Assembly: GCF_029223195.1 (NCBI RefSeq)
Contig: NZ_JARHUF010000011.1
Location: 1-64,000 of the forward strand
Direction of reading: 5' to 3'
From: Vibrio sp. CAU 1672
GTDB lineage: Bacteria; Pseudomonadota; Gammaproteobacteria; Enterobacterales; Vibrionaceae
Length of the DNA: 64,000 bases
Shown: in pieces, positions 36,406 to 46,500 of the stretch
Position numbering within the stretch: the stretch's first letter is position 1
Layout: every line of letters begins with the position of its first letter
Notes under the pieces: generated by a model
Database searches by the model: none
The model's input: only the letters and a program-made list of their open reading frames with translations
What the model was told of the DNA's origin: nothing
Position numbers and translations under genes: made by a program

Positions 36406-37509
36406 TTATTGTAGCTTTTCCGGTGGTAAAGCCCAAGGCGCCTGGGTCGGCGAATCCTCCAGCCCTAACTTCCATACCCGGCCAAAGTGCTTATAGTGTC
36501 CGGCTTCGGTGCCGGCCCTCGGGCCCATGCCGTGGTAAAGGTCAAGATGGTTTTGTTTCACCGCCCCGCCAGTATCCAATACGATCAGCAGGCGCAGTTG
36601 ATGTGCACCACTCCAGCCACCGTCGGCATTAAGCAGCGGTACTTCGGCCAGAATGGGGGTTCCCATCGGCAAAATTGTCCGATCCCCGGCAACCGAGGCC
36701 ATCGCCTGCAGCGGGATCCCGGCTGAGCCGGTAACCGGTGCCGATGCCCGCGGCTCAAAGAACACATACGATGGGTTCTGCTCCAGCAGCTCACGCACGG
36801 TGCCTTCCTCGTTCGCCATCACCCACTCTTTGATCGCTTTGAGTGACATTTTTTCCCGCGCTACTTCCCCCCGCTCAATCAACACCTTGCCAATGCTGAC
36901 GTAGGCTTTATTGTTCTTACCGGCATACGCAAAGTACTCCAGCGTATCGTCATCTTCAAAATGGACAAAGCCGCTACCCTGTACTTCCATCATGAATGGA
37001 TCAATCCGACTGGCCGCATAACCCAACTCCAGACCCTGCCCATTTAGTGCCCCCGCATAGATTTCAGCGCGGGTCGGACAGTCTGCATCACAATCCGGCT
37101 TGGCGTACACCGGGTATTTAAACCTTTCGTTAGGCTGATGACGCAGTTCCATCACCGGTGAAAAATAACCGGTAAACAATACATTTCCCTGGCCATCGCC
37201 ACCACCAAGTTGTGCGGCCTGAATGCCGTACGCGTTCAGCTCCGTAGTATCGCCGCTTTGCATCACCCACTCGTTGAGCTTTTCATACAGTGGCTGATAG
37301 GTCTTTGCCATCGAAGGGGAGTTGCTCAGCACCTGCTCGGCTTGATGGTTAAATTTGGTAAAGTCGCGTGGTTTGTCTGACTGCACCAACTCAACCTGAT
37401 TTAAGGTGCGGGCAAACTCACCATCAAGGTACTGCTGAGCACGATCGGTTGGTTGAGCACAGCCAATCAACAAACTGACGGAAACAAAAGGGAGGATTTT
37501 TCTAAACAC
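36406..37509 (-). CDS. mltA: Membrane-bound lytic murein transglycosylase A
   Basis: This 367-residue outer-membrane lipoprotein has a lipobox SLLIGC at cysteine 17. MltA cuts the glycan strand of murein, making 1,6-anhydro ends. Recognised parts are FTGYFSPVMELRH, the GSGFVHFEDDDTLEYFAYAG core and the catalytic-aspartate region LRLLIVLDTGGAVKQNHLDLY. It neighbours tcdA as in E. coli; amiC, which usually lies on its other side there, is absent. Confidence 0.93.
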   Translation of the reverse strand: MFRKILPFVSVSLLIGCAQPTDRAQQYLDGEFARTLNQVELVQSDKPRDFTKFNHQAEQVLSNSPSMAKTYQPLYEKLNEWVMQSGDTTELNAYGIQAAQLGGGDGQGNVLFTGYFSPVMELRHQPNERFKYPVYAKPDCDADCPTRAEIYAGALNGQGLELGYAASRIDPFMMEVQGSGFVHFEDDDTLEYFAYAGKNNKAYVSIGKVLIERGEVAREKMSLKAIKEWVMANEEGTVRELLEQNPSYVFFEPRASAPVTGSAGIPLQAMASVAGDRTILPMGTPILAEVPLLNADGGWSGAHQLRLLIVLDTGGAVKQNHLDLYHGMGPRAGTEAGHYKHFGRVWKLGLEDSPTQAPWALPPEKLQ

Positions 37510-37759
37510 GTAACTGACCCGTAATCAAAGATTGCAAAAGGATGGCAAACAAACGGCAGTGAAGCAATGAAAAAACACAGTGAAATTGTATCTCTGTGCG
37601 AAAGAATCAGGCGAACGTCCTTCCCATCCCCTTCACGACATCGACCTGCCGGCACAAGATGAAAAATCGATGATATCAGGATGAAACGCCTTCAATTGTC
37701 CGGACTTTGTCTAAACTTAGCCTAAGTAGATAAAAAACACGCAGTTAGGCAGGTCTCTA

Positions 37760-38230
37760 ATGATAAATTACGTTTTTAAACAGCAGAGGCATACCCCCTA
37801 TTCCGTTAATCCGGCGATTCAGTTTCGGCGGATCGACACCCCAGCAGGTGCACTTAGGCATGCGCGCCCGTTACTTCGCGCCTTGGGCATGGTGGAGTAC
37901 CTCAAAATATTACTGAAAAGCTTCACCCGCAACCGGGTGTTCTATTTCCTTTCCGATCGCGACACCCTGATTGCCTACGGTTATCTCTCGATCGGCTTTT
38001 GCCATTACTACTCCGTCGCATACGGCGATGTGGTGATTGGCTCAATCTGGACTCACCCCAAGCGACGGGGACAGGGGCTGGCCACCGAAGGGATCCGCCT
38101 GGCAATGAACCATATGCTCAACTGTGGCCGAGATACGTTTTATATTGACACTCAAGCCACCAACTTCGCCATGCTGCGATCGATAGAAAAGCTTGAATTT
38201 GGCCGACCTCATGCAGAGTTTAAAAGCTAG
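37760..38230 (+). CDS. GNAT-like acetyltransferase, uncharacterised
   Basis: The 156-residue protein carries an acetyl-CoA binding motif IWTHPKRRGQGLATEGI and a following helix typical of GNAT enzymes. Its N-terminal half (FRRIDTPAGALRHARPLL) is not recognised. The ribosome site AGGTC precedes the ATG. It ends eight bases before a second acetyltransferase-like gene, so the two form a pair inserted between mltA and argA. The substrate is unknown. Confidence 0.75.
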   Translation: MINYVFKQQRHTPYSVNPAIQFRRIDTPAGALRHARPLLRALGMVEYLKILLKSFTRNRVFYFLSDRDTLIAYGYLSIGFCHYYSVAYGDVVIGSIWTHPKRRGQGLATEGIRLAMNHMLNCGRDTFYIDTQATNFAMLRSIEKLEFGRPHAEFKS

Positions 38231-38238
38231 GACCCGAT

Positions 38239-38958
38239 ATGGAAATCAAACAACTCGTCACTGACGTCAAAATAGCACTGTCTTTACCTAAGCTGACCAT
38301 CTCTCTTCACCATAGCCGCTCAAATCACAACCACCCTTTTTTCTCTCAGGTGGTGAGTGACTTTTACCAGTCAGCCACACGCCGCCATCCTAAGTTCCCG
38401 CTGATCCGCCAGTTGCAATATGGCGTGGCTGTTATGCGCTTACCCGCTGATTTTGGCCATTATCTGAAAGCTCTGGAGAGCTCAGCCCGGCGCAATATCC
38501 GTAAAGCCGAACGCCTTGGTTACCAGTTTAGGCGCATCGATTACAATCAACACTTAGGCGCGATCGGTGAGATACACCGCTCAGCGCCAGTGCGGCAAGG
38601 CCAGATGCCTGATGAGTTGCTCAGTGAGATGCCGAAGCCCGTTGACAATCCGGCCTCTGCTGATTTAGTGCATGATTATCCATATTTTGGCGTGTTTAAA
38701 GATGACAAACTGGTGGCCTATGCCGGGTGCCTGGTCGCCGGGGATATGCTGCTGCTCGCGACCGTTTTTGGCCATGACGGCTACAAGTCGGACGGCGTGG
38801 TCCCCCTGCTAATCGCGCAAATCGCACACTACAAGTATCAGCATTACCCGGAGGTAAAATACTACGTCTACGATAAATTCTTTGGCGCCAGCCCAAATCT
38901 GCGTCGCTTTAAGAAGAAATTTCGCTTTGAGCCTTATGTAGTGCAGTGGCAGCGCTAG
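38239..38958 (+). CDS. FemAB/GNAT-like acyltransferase, uncharacterised
   Basis: The 239-residue protein shows SSARRNIRKAERLGYQFRRI in its middle, the pattern of GNAT-fold aminoacyl or acyl transferases of the FemAB type. A C-terminal half around AYAGCLVAGDMLLLATVFGH follows. It is translated from an ATG with AGGA upstream, probably with the preceding gene. The pair's role is not known. The neighbouring murein enzyme gene mltA hints at the envelope, but that is speculation. Confidence 0.68.
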   Translation: MEIKQLVTDVKIALSLPKLTISLHHSRSNHNHPFFSQVVSDFYQSATRRHPKFPLIRQLQYGVAVMRLPADFGHYLKALESSARRNIRKAERLGYQFRRIDYNQHLGAIGEIHRSAPVRQGQMPDELLSEMPKPVDNPASADLVHDYPYFGVFKDDKLVAYAGCLVAGDMLLLATVFGHDGYKSDGVVPLLIAQIAHYKYQHYPEVKYYVYDKFFGASPNLRRFKKKFRFEPYVVQWQR

Positions 38959-38967
38959 CCCTGAGGA

Positions 38968-39420
38968 CTAGCGTAATGACAATGTATTTTTACCTTCTAA
39001 ACGAAATACCGGCAGGTAATGGGCGCTGGCATCAAGTTTCATCTCGACATAATCCTGGCCGACAAACTGGAACTCACGCCAGTGTGAACCGGCTTTGTAG
39101 GCAAAGCGGCTACCATCGAACTTGAAGTCGGTCGCCACAATCGATCCCCGCACCGATACGCCTTGCTCACTCAGGGTAAATTCTTCTCTCGCGTAGGGAG
39201 CAACATCCTGCTCAACCCATCTGCCATAGATGATGGATTTGGCCAACGGTGGGTTTATAAAACGGGTAATCAAATCACCATACAACATCACCGCAATAAC
39301 GGTTCCGACCATCGCAATAAACATTAAGACACGTTCAGTCCACTTACGCACCGGTGATTTCAGCGGGAAATCTGACTCATTTTGAGCCGTCGCAGTACTC
39401 TTATTTACAACTGAAGACAT
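38968..39420 (-). CDS. DUF2850 family membrane protein
   Basis: The 150-residue protein has a polar N-terminus, one membrane helix (about residues 30-50, VLMFIAMVGTVIAVMLYGDL) and an extracytoplasmic domain (IYGRWVEQDVAPYAREEFTL). This is DUF2850, known mainly in vibrios, with unknown function. Starts at ATG 39420 or GTG 39429 cannot be separated, as neither has a clear ribosome site. It is divergent from argA. Confidence 0.8.
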   Translation of the reverse strand: MSSVVNKSTATAQNESDFPLKSPVRKWTERVLMFIAMVGTVIAVMLYGDLITRFINPPLAKSIIYGRWVEQDVAPYAREEFTLSEQGVSVRGSIVATDFKFDGSRFAYKAGSHWREFQFVGQDYVEMKLDASAHYLPVFRLEGKNTLSLR

Positions 39421-39527
39421 AAGATTCACAGGCTTAAAAAGACAGAATTATTCTACACATTTATCAAAAAAGAATGAAAGCACATACACTTGATGTTTGT
39501 CCTTCATTCCAAAAAAAATCTTGCCAG

Positions 39528-39560
39528 AAAATGAATAAAAAGGCAAAATAACAGCATAAA
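39528..39560 (+). promoter_or_regulatory. Possible ArgR boxes upstream of argA
   Basis: Two AT-rich stretches, TGAATAAAAAGGCA and GCATAAATAAACAC, resemble degenerate ArgR half-sites a few bases apart, just before the argA start. The match is weak, so this is tentative; argA is arginine-repressed in E. coli. Confidence 0.3.
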
Positions 39561-39582
39561 TAAACACAAAGAGATCGCTACA

Positions 39583-40920
39583 GTGAAGATTCGTAGTACA
39601 GCGCTTGTCAAAGGATTCCGCCAATCTACACCTTACGTGAATGCTCACCGGGGCAAGATCATGGTCATTATGCTGGGTGGTGAAGCGGTAGCCGACAAAA
39701 ATTTGGGTAACATTATTAATGATATTGCCCTGATGCACAGCCTCGGCATCAAGGTGGTACTGGTTTATGGTGCACGGCCGCAAATCAATCAACTCCTGGC
39801 CCAACATCAGCAGGAAACGCCTTATCACAAAAACATCCGGGTCACCGATGAATCTTCACTTTCTGTGGTTATGCAGGCCGCCGGCCAGTTGCAACTGGCG
39901 ATCACCGCCCGGCTGTCGATGAGCCTCAATAATACACCGATGGCCGGAACCGAACTTAACGTAGTCAGTGGTAACTTCGTGATCGCCCAACCGTTAGGCG
40001 TTGATGACGGCGTTGACTACTGCCACAGTGGCCGGATTCGCCGAATTGATACCCAGGCCATCCACCGTACCTTAGATCAGGGCTCGATTGTACTATTAGG
40101 CCCGATTGCCAGCTCCGTCACCGGGGAATGCTTCAACTTATTATCCGAGGAAGTCGCCACCCAGGTCGCGATCCGGCTACAGGCCGACAAATTGATCGGT
40201 TTTTGCTCCGAACAGGGGGTGATCGATAACAACGGTAATGCGGTCGCTGAACTATTACCGGTCGAGGCTGAACACGTGATCACGACGCTGACCCAACGCA
40301 GCCTGACCGATCAGGACAGCCACACTGGTACCCTACGGTTTCTTAAAGGTGCGGTCACCGCTTGTCGTGCAGGTGTTCCACGCAGCCACCTCATCAGTTA
40401 CAAAGTGGATGGTGCCTTAATCCAGGAACTGTTTTCCCTCGACGGCATTGGCACCCAGGTGGTGATGGCCAGTGCCGAACAGGTTCGCCAGGCGAACATT
40501 GATGATATCGGTGGCATACTGGCTTTGATCCGCCCATTAGAAGAACAGGGCGTGCTGGTCAGACGCTCGCGTGAACAGCTTGAACAGGAAATTGGCCAGT
40601 TCACCATCATCGAGAAAGACGGCCTGATCATCGGCTGTGCAGCGTTGTATCCATACATTGAAGAGCGCAAGGCAGAAATGGCTTGTGTAGCGATACACCC
40701 GGACTATCGCGATGGCAATCGCGGCTTGCTGCTGCTTAACTACATGAAGCACCGCTCTAAGTCGGAAAGTATCGAACAAATATTTGTACTTACCACCCAC
40801 AGCTTGCACTGGTTCCGCGAGCAGGGTTTCTATGAGGTCAGTGTCGATGATCTGCCGGGAGCGAAACAAGGACTGTATAACTACCAGCGAAAATCAAAAA
40901 TTCTGGCTCTGGATCTCTAA
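39583..40920 (+). CDS. argA: N-acetylglutamate synthase
   Basis: ArgA makes N-acetylglutamate, the first step to arginine. The 445 residues combine an amino-acid-kinase domain ([25 protein letters not shown]), which senses arginine, with a C-terminal GNAT acetyltransferase ([20 protein letters not shown]). The start is GTG. Order argA-recD-recB-recC follows E. coli apart from strand and missing amiC and ptrA. Confidence 0.95.
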   Translation: MKIRSTALVKGFRQSTPYVNAHRGKIMVIMLGGEAVADKNLGNIINDIALMHSLGIKVVLVYGARPQINQLLAQHQQETPYHKNIRVTDESSLSVVMQAAGQLQLAITARLSMSLNNTPMAGTELNVVSGNFVIAQPLGVDDGVDYCHSGRIRRIDTQAIHRTLDQGSIVLLGPIASSVTGECFNLLSEEVATQVAIRLQADKLIGFCSEQGVIDNNGNAVAELLPVEAEHVITTLTQRSLTDQDSHTGTLRFLKGAVTACRAGVPRSHLISYKVDGALIQELFSLDGIGTQVVMASAEQVRQANIDDIGGILALIRPLEEQGVLVRRSREQLEQEIGQFTIIEKDGLIIGCAALYPYIEERKAEMACVAIHPDYRDGNRGLLLLNYMKHRSKSESIEQIFVLTTHSLHWFREQGFYEVSVDDLPGAKQGLYNYQRKSKILALDL

Positions 40921-40921
40921 C

Positions 40922-41004
40922 AGACATTCAATGTGAACGAGCTGGTTGACCTCAATCGGGGTCACTCATTCACAATATGCAATGCATTACATTGACGAAT
41001 GTCT
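40922..41004 (+). ncRNA. Nested inverted repeats after argA, structured 3' end or RNA element
   Basis: Three nested pairs occur: AGACATTC (40922-40929) with GAATGTCT (40997-41004), TGTGAA (40932-40937) with TTCACA (40969-40974), and TGACC (40947-40951) with GGTCA (40960-40964). A T-rich tract follows. It starts two bases after the argA stop and may be a transcript end. No known family is recognised. Confidence 0.4.
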
Positions 41005-41014
41005 CATTTCTCTC

Positions 41015-41043
41015 TTTTCAATACTCACTTAGTTGGCTATACT
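41015..41043 (+). promoter_or_regulatory. Candidate promoter for the 65-residue gene
   Basis: TTTTCA and TATACT lie 17 bases apart. A start near 41050 would give a leader of about 160 bases before the ATG at 41212. Confidence 0.5.
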
Positions 41044-41049
41044 TTGTGC

Positions 41050-41211
41050 GCTGGTGATTATTTAACCACCAATAGCAATGGATCTAGGTGTGCAAGCAGC
41101 GACTTTCACACCCTAAAAGACTTGATTACCAAGGTGTCACACCAATCAAGTATCTGTGTACCAGGGACAGCTGTTAATCTGACTTTTAGTAAAAGCCGAG
41201 AAAGCACTGTT
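41050..41211 (+). promoter_or_regulatory. Long structured 5' leader of the 65-residue gene
   Basis: The leader holds TGGTG/CACCA (41052-41071), GGTGTG/CACACC (41087-41112) and the palindrome GGTGTCACACC (41133-41143). The GGTG...CACC theme recurs, so alternative pairings between these elements are possible. It ends in the ribosome site GAGAAAG before the ATG. Confidence 0.45.
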
Positions 41212-41409
41212 ATGAAAACCATTATTTGTAATTCGCTGCAAAGCTTTTGGGACATGGCTGACAACCAGTTTCTGGAAGGACTTGATGTGCACTGTGTGTT
41301 CCCAATCAACGATACCATTAAAGACATTATCCTGGGATACCAGCAACGGCATAAGATCCGCAGCATTTCCTTCACTACGGCTTTTACCCAAAGCCGTAAA
41401 GCGAGCTAA
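41212..41409 (+). CDS. Small protein of unknown function (65 residues)
   Basis: The small protein starts MKTIICNSLQSFWDMADNQF and has a helical, weakly amphipathic make-up with a basic tail (TQSRKAS). No domain is recognised. The ATG at 41212 has GAGAAAG as a ribosome site; a much longer frame upstream starting at 40999 would run through the structured leader and is not believed. A terminator follows at once, so it is a single-gene unit between argA and recD. Confidence 0.7.
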   Translation: MKTIICNSLQSFWDMADNQFLEGLDVHCVFPINDTIKDIILGYQQRHKIRSISFTTAFTQSRKAS

Positions 41410-41414
41410 AACCA

Positions 41415-41440
41415 AAGACCGGGCCATCATGCCCGGTCTT
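41415..41440. terminator. Terminator shared by the 65-residue gene and recD
   Basis: AAGACCGGGC and GCCCGGTCTT pair around CATCAT, with GTTTGTTT after the plus-strand arm. The stem is symmetric, so it can also help end convergent recD, whose stop lies seven bases further on. Confidence 0.85.
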
Positions 41441-41446
41441 GTTTGT

Positions 41447-43591
41447 TTATCCACGCAAGCGTTCAATCAGGCCACTGGCCCGGATGGTTCGGGCTTTAAT
41501 CCCACGCTTGAGTACATTCATGTCCACATACATCGCCAGGCGTTTTTTGGCGCGGGTGATACCGGTGTAAATCAACTCCCGGGTCAGAATCGGGCTAAAA
41601 TCTGGTGGCAGGATCATTAGGGTGTAATCAAATTCACTGCCCTGTGATTTATGAATGGTCATCGCGTACGCGGTTTCGTGCTCCGGCACCCGGCTTGGCA
41701 GTACCGACTTCACGCTGCCATCCGGCAGTTCAAAGAACACCTTCAGGCGCGGTTCACTTTCACTGTCATCACGCATACAGATGCCGATATCACCATTATA
41801 CAGCCCCAAACCATGGTCGTTACGGGTGACCATTACCGGCCTGCCGTGATACCAAAGCTCGTCCTGGGTTTGGATCAGTTTACGGGCTGCGAGTGCTTTT
41901 TCGATGCGCTGGTTAAGCCCGCTAACCCCGAAGTCACCTTCACGAATCGCACACAACAAGCGGCATTGATTGAAGGTATCTAATACCGCTTTAGCTTTGT
42001 GGGTCAGCGTTTCCGGCTCTCCGGTTTTAGGGTCGATATTTTGCTGCCCAATACGCTTCAAGTAATGACCATACTCCTGCACCAGTGTCTGCACCATTTG
42101 GTTGTAGTTCTGGCTGTTTAACCCAAAGTGTTCAATATCAGAAAAATCACGGTTCCAAACGCTATCCACTCTGGCAGCGGAGCCTGCATTGACCGCTTTG
42201 GCCAGCTGACCAATCCCGGAGCGTGCGTCAAAGCGGTAACTCTTTTGCAGCATACACAAGCTATCTGCAATCATAGCGGTACTATTGGCACTGTGCGCTA
42301 AAGTATCGAAACCGGTTAGATGAGCCACTGCCGACGCCTGCTCTTTGCCGTAACCATAAGCATTAAAAGAACAGATATCCCCCAGCACTGCACCGGCTTC
42401 CACTGAGGCTAACTGGTCTTTGTCACCCAATAGGATCACTCGTGCATGCTTGGGCAGCGCATCGACCACTTTGTACATCATCGGCAAATCGACCATAGAG
42501 GCCTCATCGATGACCAGAATATCCAGATGCAGCGGGTTGTGCCGGTGATGGCGAAACTCCGAACTGGCGGGGATCGCTCCCAACAAGCGGTGTAGGGTAC
42601 TCGATTCGGTGGGAATTTGAGCTTTTAGCTCCGGAGCAACCGGCAGTTCCTGCACTGCTTTACCTATCGACTCAGTCAATCGCGCCGCCGCCTTACCGGT
42701 TGGAGCCACCAGCTTAATGGTTAAGTTTCGCTCTCGTCCAGCTTGCGCAATCAAGGCCGCAAGCAGTTTGGTGACCGTGGTGGTTTTACCCGTACCCGGG
42801 CCGCCAGAAATCACCGCGAAGCGACGCGTCAAGGCGACCGATGCCGCGACTTTTTGCCAGTTCACGCAGGCCGAAAGCGGCACTAGCTCATCCAACACTT
42901 GTAAATCTTGAACTTGTTTTGCCCGACTGACAGTCGCGTCAATCGCAGCCCAATCCAGGCAATCAACCGTCACAATATCTAAGTGGTCACACACCAGTTG
43001 CTGGCGCAGCACTTGGTTACTGCTGCCCGCCTCATTCGCCTTAGCTAAGGCGTTGAACAAGAAGTGGTACTGACGAGCGAACAGGTGATGCAACAGCTCA
43101 GACAAACGTTCAAACTCTTGCGCTTGCAGGTTTACGGCAGCACTCAGCTGGTTGAGCTTTTCAGCCAGCGTAACTTCGTAATGCCAGTAGCGATGTAAGT
43201 ACAGGCGCTCGCCATCAAACATCATCGGTAGCGCTTCACCTTGTGTACCAACAAGTGATGAACTTTGTAGTACTTCAACCCAGTCGATAACTTGAAGCTG
43301 AGAGTTCAGCGCCAGTGCCGATTCACCAAACAAACCCAGCTTGCCGGCAAGCTCGGCAGGTTGCCCTTGCTCGTCGAAAAGCGGCAGACAGATATGCCCT
43401 TTACCCAGCTCGCTACTTACTACACCTGCGATAAAAGCGAGTGGTTGGCGATTCACCTCCTGCTCGCATTGAGAGTAAATAAAACGGGCAAACTGGTAAT
43501 CCAGTTGACGAATCACGCCCTTGTGAGCCAAAAGCTCTAGAGCTGCAAGTAAACTGCCTTGTGCAGACAGAAGATCATCAGTTTTCATCAA
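41447..43591 (-). CDS. recD: RecBCD subunit RecD (exodeoxyribonuclease V alpha chain)
   Basis: RecD is the 5'-3' helicase of the RecBCD double-strand break repair complex. The 714 residues contain Walker A VISGGPGTGKTTTVTKLL near residue 260, the Walker B LVIDEASMVDLPMM and the motif AYAMTIHKSQGSEFDYTLM. It is somewhat longer than the E. coli form (608), mainly in the N-terminal part and an insertion around residue 430-470. Its ATG overlaps the recB stop (ATGA). Confidence 0.96.
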   Translation of the reverse strand: MMKTDDLLSAQGSLLAALELLAHKGVIRQLDYQFARFIYSQCEQEVNRQPLAFIAGVVSSELGKGHICLPLFDEQGQPAELAGKLGLFGESALALNSQLQVIDWVEVLQSSSLVGTQGEALPMMFDGERLYLHRYWHYEVTLAEKLNQLSAAVNLQAQEFERLSELLHHLFARQYHFLFNALAKANEAGSSNQVLRQQLVCDHLDIVTVDCLDWAAIDATVSRAKQVQDLQVLDELVPLSACVNWQKVAASVALTRRFAVISGGPGTGKTTTVTKLLAALIAQAGRERNLTIKLVAPTGKAAARLTESIGKAVQELPVAPELKAQIPTESSTLHRLLGAIPASSEFRHHRHNPLHLDILVIDEASMVDLPMMYKVVDALPKHARVILLGDKDQLASVEAGAVLGDICSFNAYGYGKEQASAVAHLTGFDTLAHSANSTAMIADSLCMLQKSYRFDARSGIGQLAKAVNAGSAARVDSVWNRDFSDIEHFGLNSQNYNQMVQTLVQEYGHYLKRIGQQNIDPKTGEPETLTHKAKAVLDTFNQCRLLCAIREGDFGVSGLNQRIEKALAARKLIQTQDELWYHGRPVMVTRNDHGLGLYNGDIGICMRDDSESEPRLKVFFELPDGSVKSVLPSRVPEHETAYAMTIHKSQGSEFDYTLMILPPDFSPILTRELIYTGITRAKKRLAMYVDMNVLKRGIKARTIRASGLIERLRG

Positions 43592-46500
43592 ATTAACTCC
43601 ATCTGACCCGATTCACTGGATCGCGTGTCGAGTACTTGGCCATCGATCAAATGATCCATTTCTTGTAGAAACTCTGCGCTTGGTTTGGCGGCAAAAATGC
43701 CGTGATCACTTTGCCCGTCCATACCACGCAGGAACAGGTAATAAACGCCGCCAAAGTGACGCTCGTACTGATAATCAGGCAACCGGCTGCGCAAGAAACG
43801 ATGCAGTGCCAGGGCATAAATTTGATACTGCAAATCATAACGGTGATCGGCCATCGCCGCCTTAAGGGCATCACCGTGATAGTGGCATACCTCATCACCC
43901 AAATGGTTCGATTTCCAGTCGAGCACGTAGTACTTACCTTGGTGTTCAAACACCAAGTCGATAAAGCCTTTCAACATGCCTTGCACAGTTTGAAAACCTA
44001 AATCCCCGGCTCTTGCAGATAGCGGATCGTGACGCTGAATCACCCGGTTTAATCCAGGCGCTGACAGCACTTCAATCGGCAGTAAGAATTCCATCTCCAC
44101 CAAACGCTGTGCTGAACCTTTTTGCTTGAGCAGCAACGCTTTGCCATCTAATGGCGTCGCCAGCACGGTATCAATCAGTTGCTGAAGGATTGGCAGCCAT
44201 TCAGCATCCAGTTGCTCGCTTTCCATCAGGCCGAGGATGATTTGGGTGTTCTCTTGTGTCGTCGCTGGCTGAGTAAACTCGATTTCTTCAAACAGACTAT
44301 GCAGGAAAGTACCCGGACGCGCACCACGCGGGAAATTAAAAATAGAACGCTCGGGTGCCACCAGCTCGGCTTCATCCTGCTCTGCTGAAGAGTCAATATC
44401 AAAGCCGGTAATTTCAATCGTTGCATCATGTTCGCCGTGGTGAGCGCCTTGCTTGACCAAACCCGAGTAACTGGTGATACGCCAGTTTCTATCAATCGGA
44501 TTTTGTAGCTCTCTGGCAGTGAGTTGTTCCAGTTGCGCTTGATCGGTAACATACATCTCTTCGTGTTGTTTCGGCGGAGCGCAAACCACCACGCTCTCCA
44601 GCTTATCTTGTTGCTGCTTTAAACCACGCACCAGGTCGTTAATACCACCTTCCTCACCGTTTTGTACCAAATAGCCAATCGCGCTGCGGTGAACACCGGT
44701 CGGCTCTTTACCTGAACGTCCGTTGCGTAGCGGTGCAGCACCGATAAAACAGCCATAGACCGCACGGGTTAACGCGACATAGATAAGACGCAAATCTTCA
44801 GCCAGGCGCTCTTTGTCTGCCTGTTTCAGAGACGCGTCGTTGCCGGTAATATCCAGTACTGTGCGGTCATTATCGGCATCGTAATATTTGGCTTCGCAGG
44901 CTTCACGGTAACCAAACACAAACGGCAGCAAGACCAAGTCATATTCCAGACCTTTTGATTTGTGGATCGTGACAATTTGCACCAAGTTACGTTCGGATTC
45001 CAGGCGCTGAATTTGGTCATCGCTACCGCCCAAGCCATGTTCGGCATCGCTGATGGCTTGCGCCAACCAGCGCAGCAAGCCATGGTCACTGTCCAGCTCG
45101 TTACTCGCTTGCTGGAGCAGTTCACCAATGTGCATCAGATCGGTAAGGACTCGCTCACCGTTTTCGCGTTGCGAGTTAGCACCTTCTTCCAGCAAACGCT
45201 CGGCAATATGACGTTTGCTGATCACCGCGCGCAACATTGGTAGTACGCCACGTTGCAGCCAAAGTTTGCGGTACTCTTTAAACTCATTCACCGCATTTTC
45301 CCACACGGTTTCATCGTTATTGAGCGCATCTAAACTGGCCGCATCCAGAGCAAAAAGCTCAGATGCCAAACTGGCGCGCAATGCTCGGTCATTTTCTGGC
45401 GTCAGTACCGCTTGCAACAAACGCTGCAAGTCTTGTGCGACCGAACTGGTAAACACGCTGTCACGGTTAGAAAGGTAAACACTGGCAATGCCCTGGTCTG
45501 CCAACGCCTGTTTGACCAGCCGGCCTTCACTACCGGTTCGCACCAATACCGCAATATCACCCGCTTTGACCGGCTTTTGCTGCTCGCCATTCACCAAGCA
45601 CGCTTGTCCTTGCCGGGCAGCGGTCAAAATGGTTTGGATTTGGCTCGCGGTCGCCTCCGCCATTGCCGTTAAGTATTCGCCTTTTGGCACTGGTTTGTCT
45701 TCGGCTTCTTGCAGCCAATAAGTCAGAGCAGGTTGCTTTTGACCACCCATGGTCCAAATGCGTTGGTCCGCGCCTGGGCTGGAGTTGACCGGCAAAAATG
45801 GAATATCCGAGTCGTAAATAAACGGACTGTCCGGCAACTCAAAAATCTGGTTTACCGCCCGCACCATATCCGCACTCGAACGCCAGTTGGTGCCTAACGT
45901 GTAGTGAGCACTAACTTGGTTACGCGCCTTGATGTAGGTGAAAATGTCTGCGCCACGGAAGCCGTAAATTGCCTGCTTCGGGTCACCGATCATAAACAGG
46001 CCGCATTCCGGGCTATCCAAGTAAATACGGCCGAAAATGCTGTACTGCAGCGGATCCGTGTCTTGGAATTCATCGATCATCGCCACGGGATAAAGGGTGC
46101 GGATCCGCTCTGTCAGCAATGCGGTTTCATCGCTATCAATCGAGGCGGAAAGCTGAGTCAGCAAGTCATCAAACGATAGCCACTGCTTCTGGTTTTTGGC
46201 TTTTGCCAGCATCGCGCGACAATGCTCAATCGCATGTGCGAGTAGTGGCGCTTTTAGGCTGATTGGGTTAGCGAGAAACGCTTCAATCGCTGCAAATACC
46301 GGATGCTGAGGTGGTGTGCCTTTCGGCGTTTTCTCAATCAGTACATTCTGCGCAAACTTGTCCAGCTTATCCGGATAGTCGTAACCCGCGGTTTCCGTTG
46401 CGGCCCAAGCATTGACGGCTTCCAGCCAGGTTGGCAGAGATTTTTTGCTATAGCTGCGTTTGTTGACATCCGAGTCTGAAATTAACGCGAGGAAATAATC

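Noticed and set aside
40999..41211. N-terminal extension of the 65-residue protein (71 more codons)
   Set aside because: It has no ribosome site and runs through a promoter and structured leader. The downstream ATG has a proper ribosome site.
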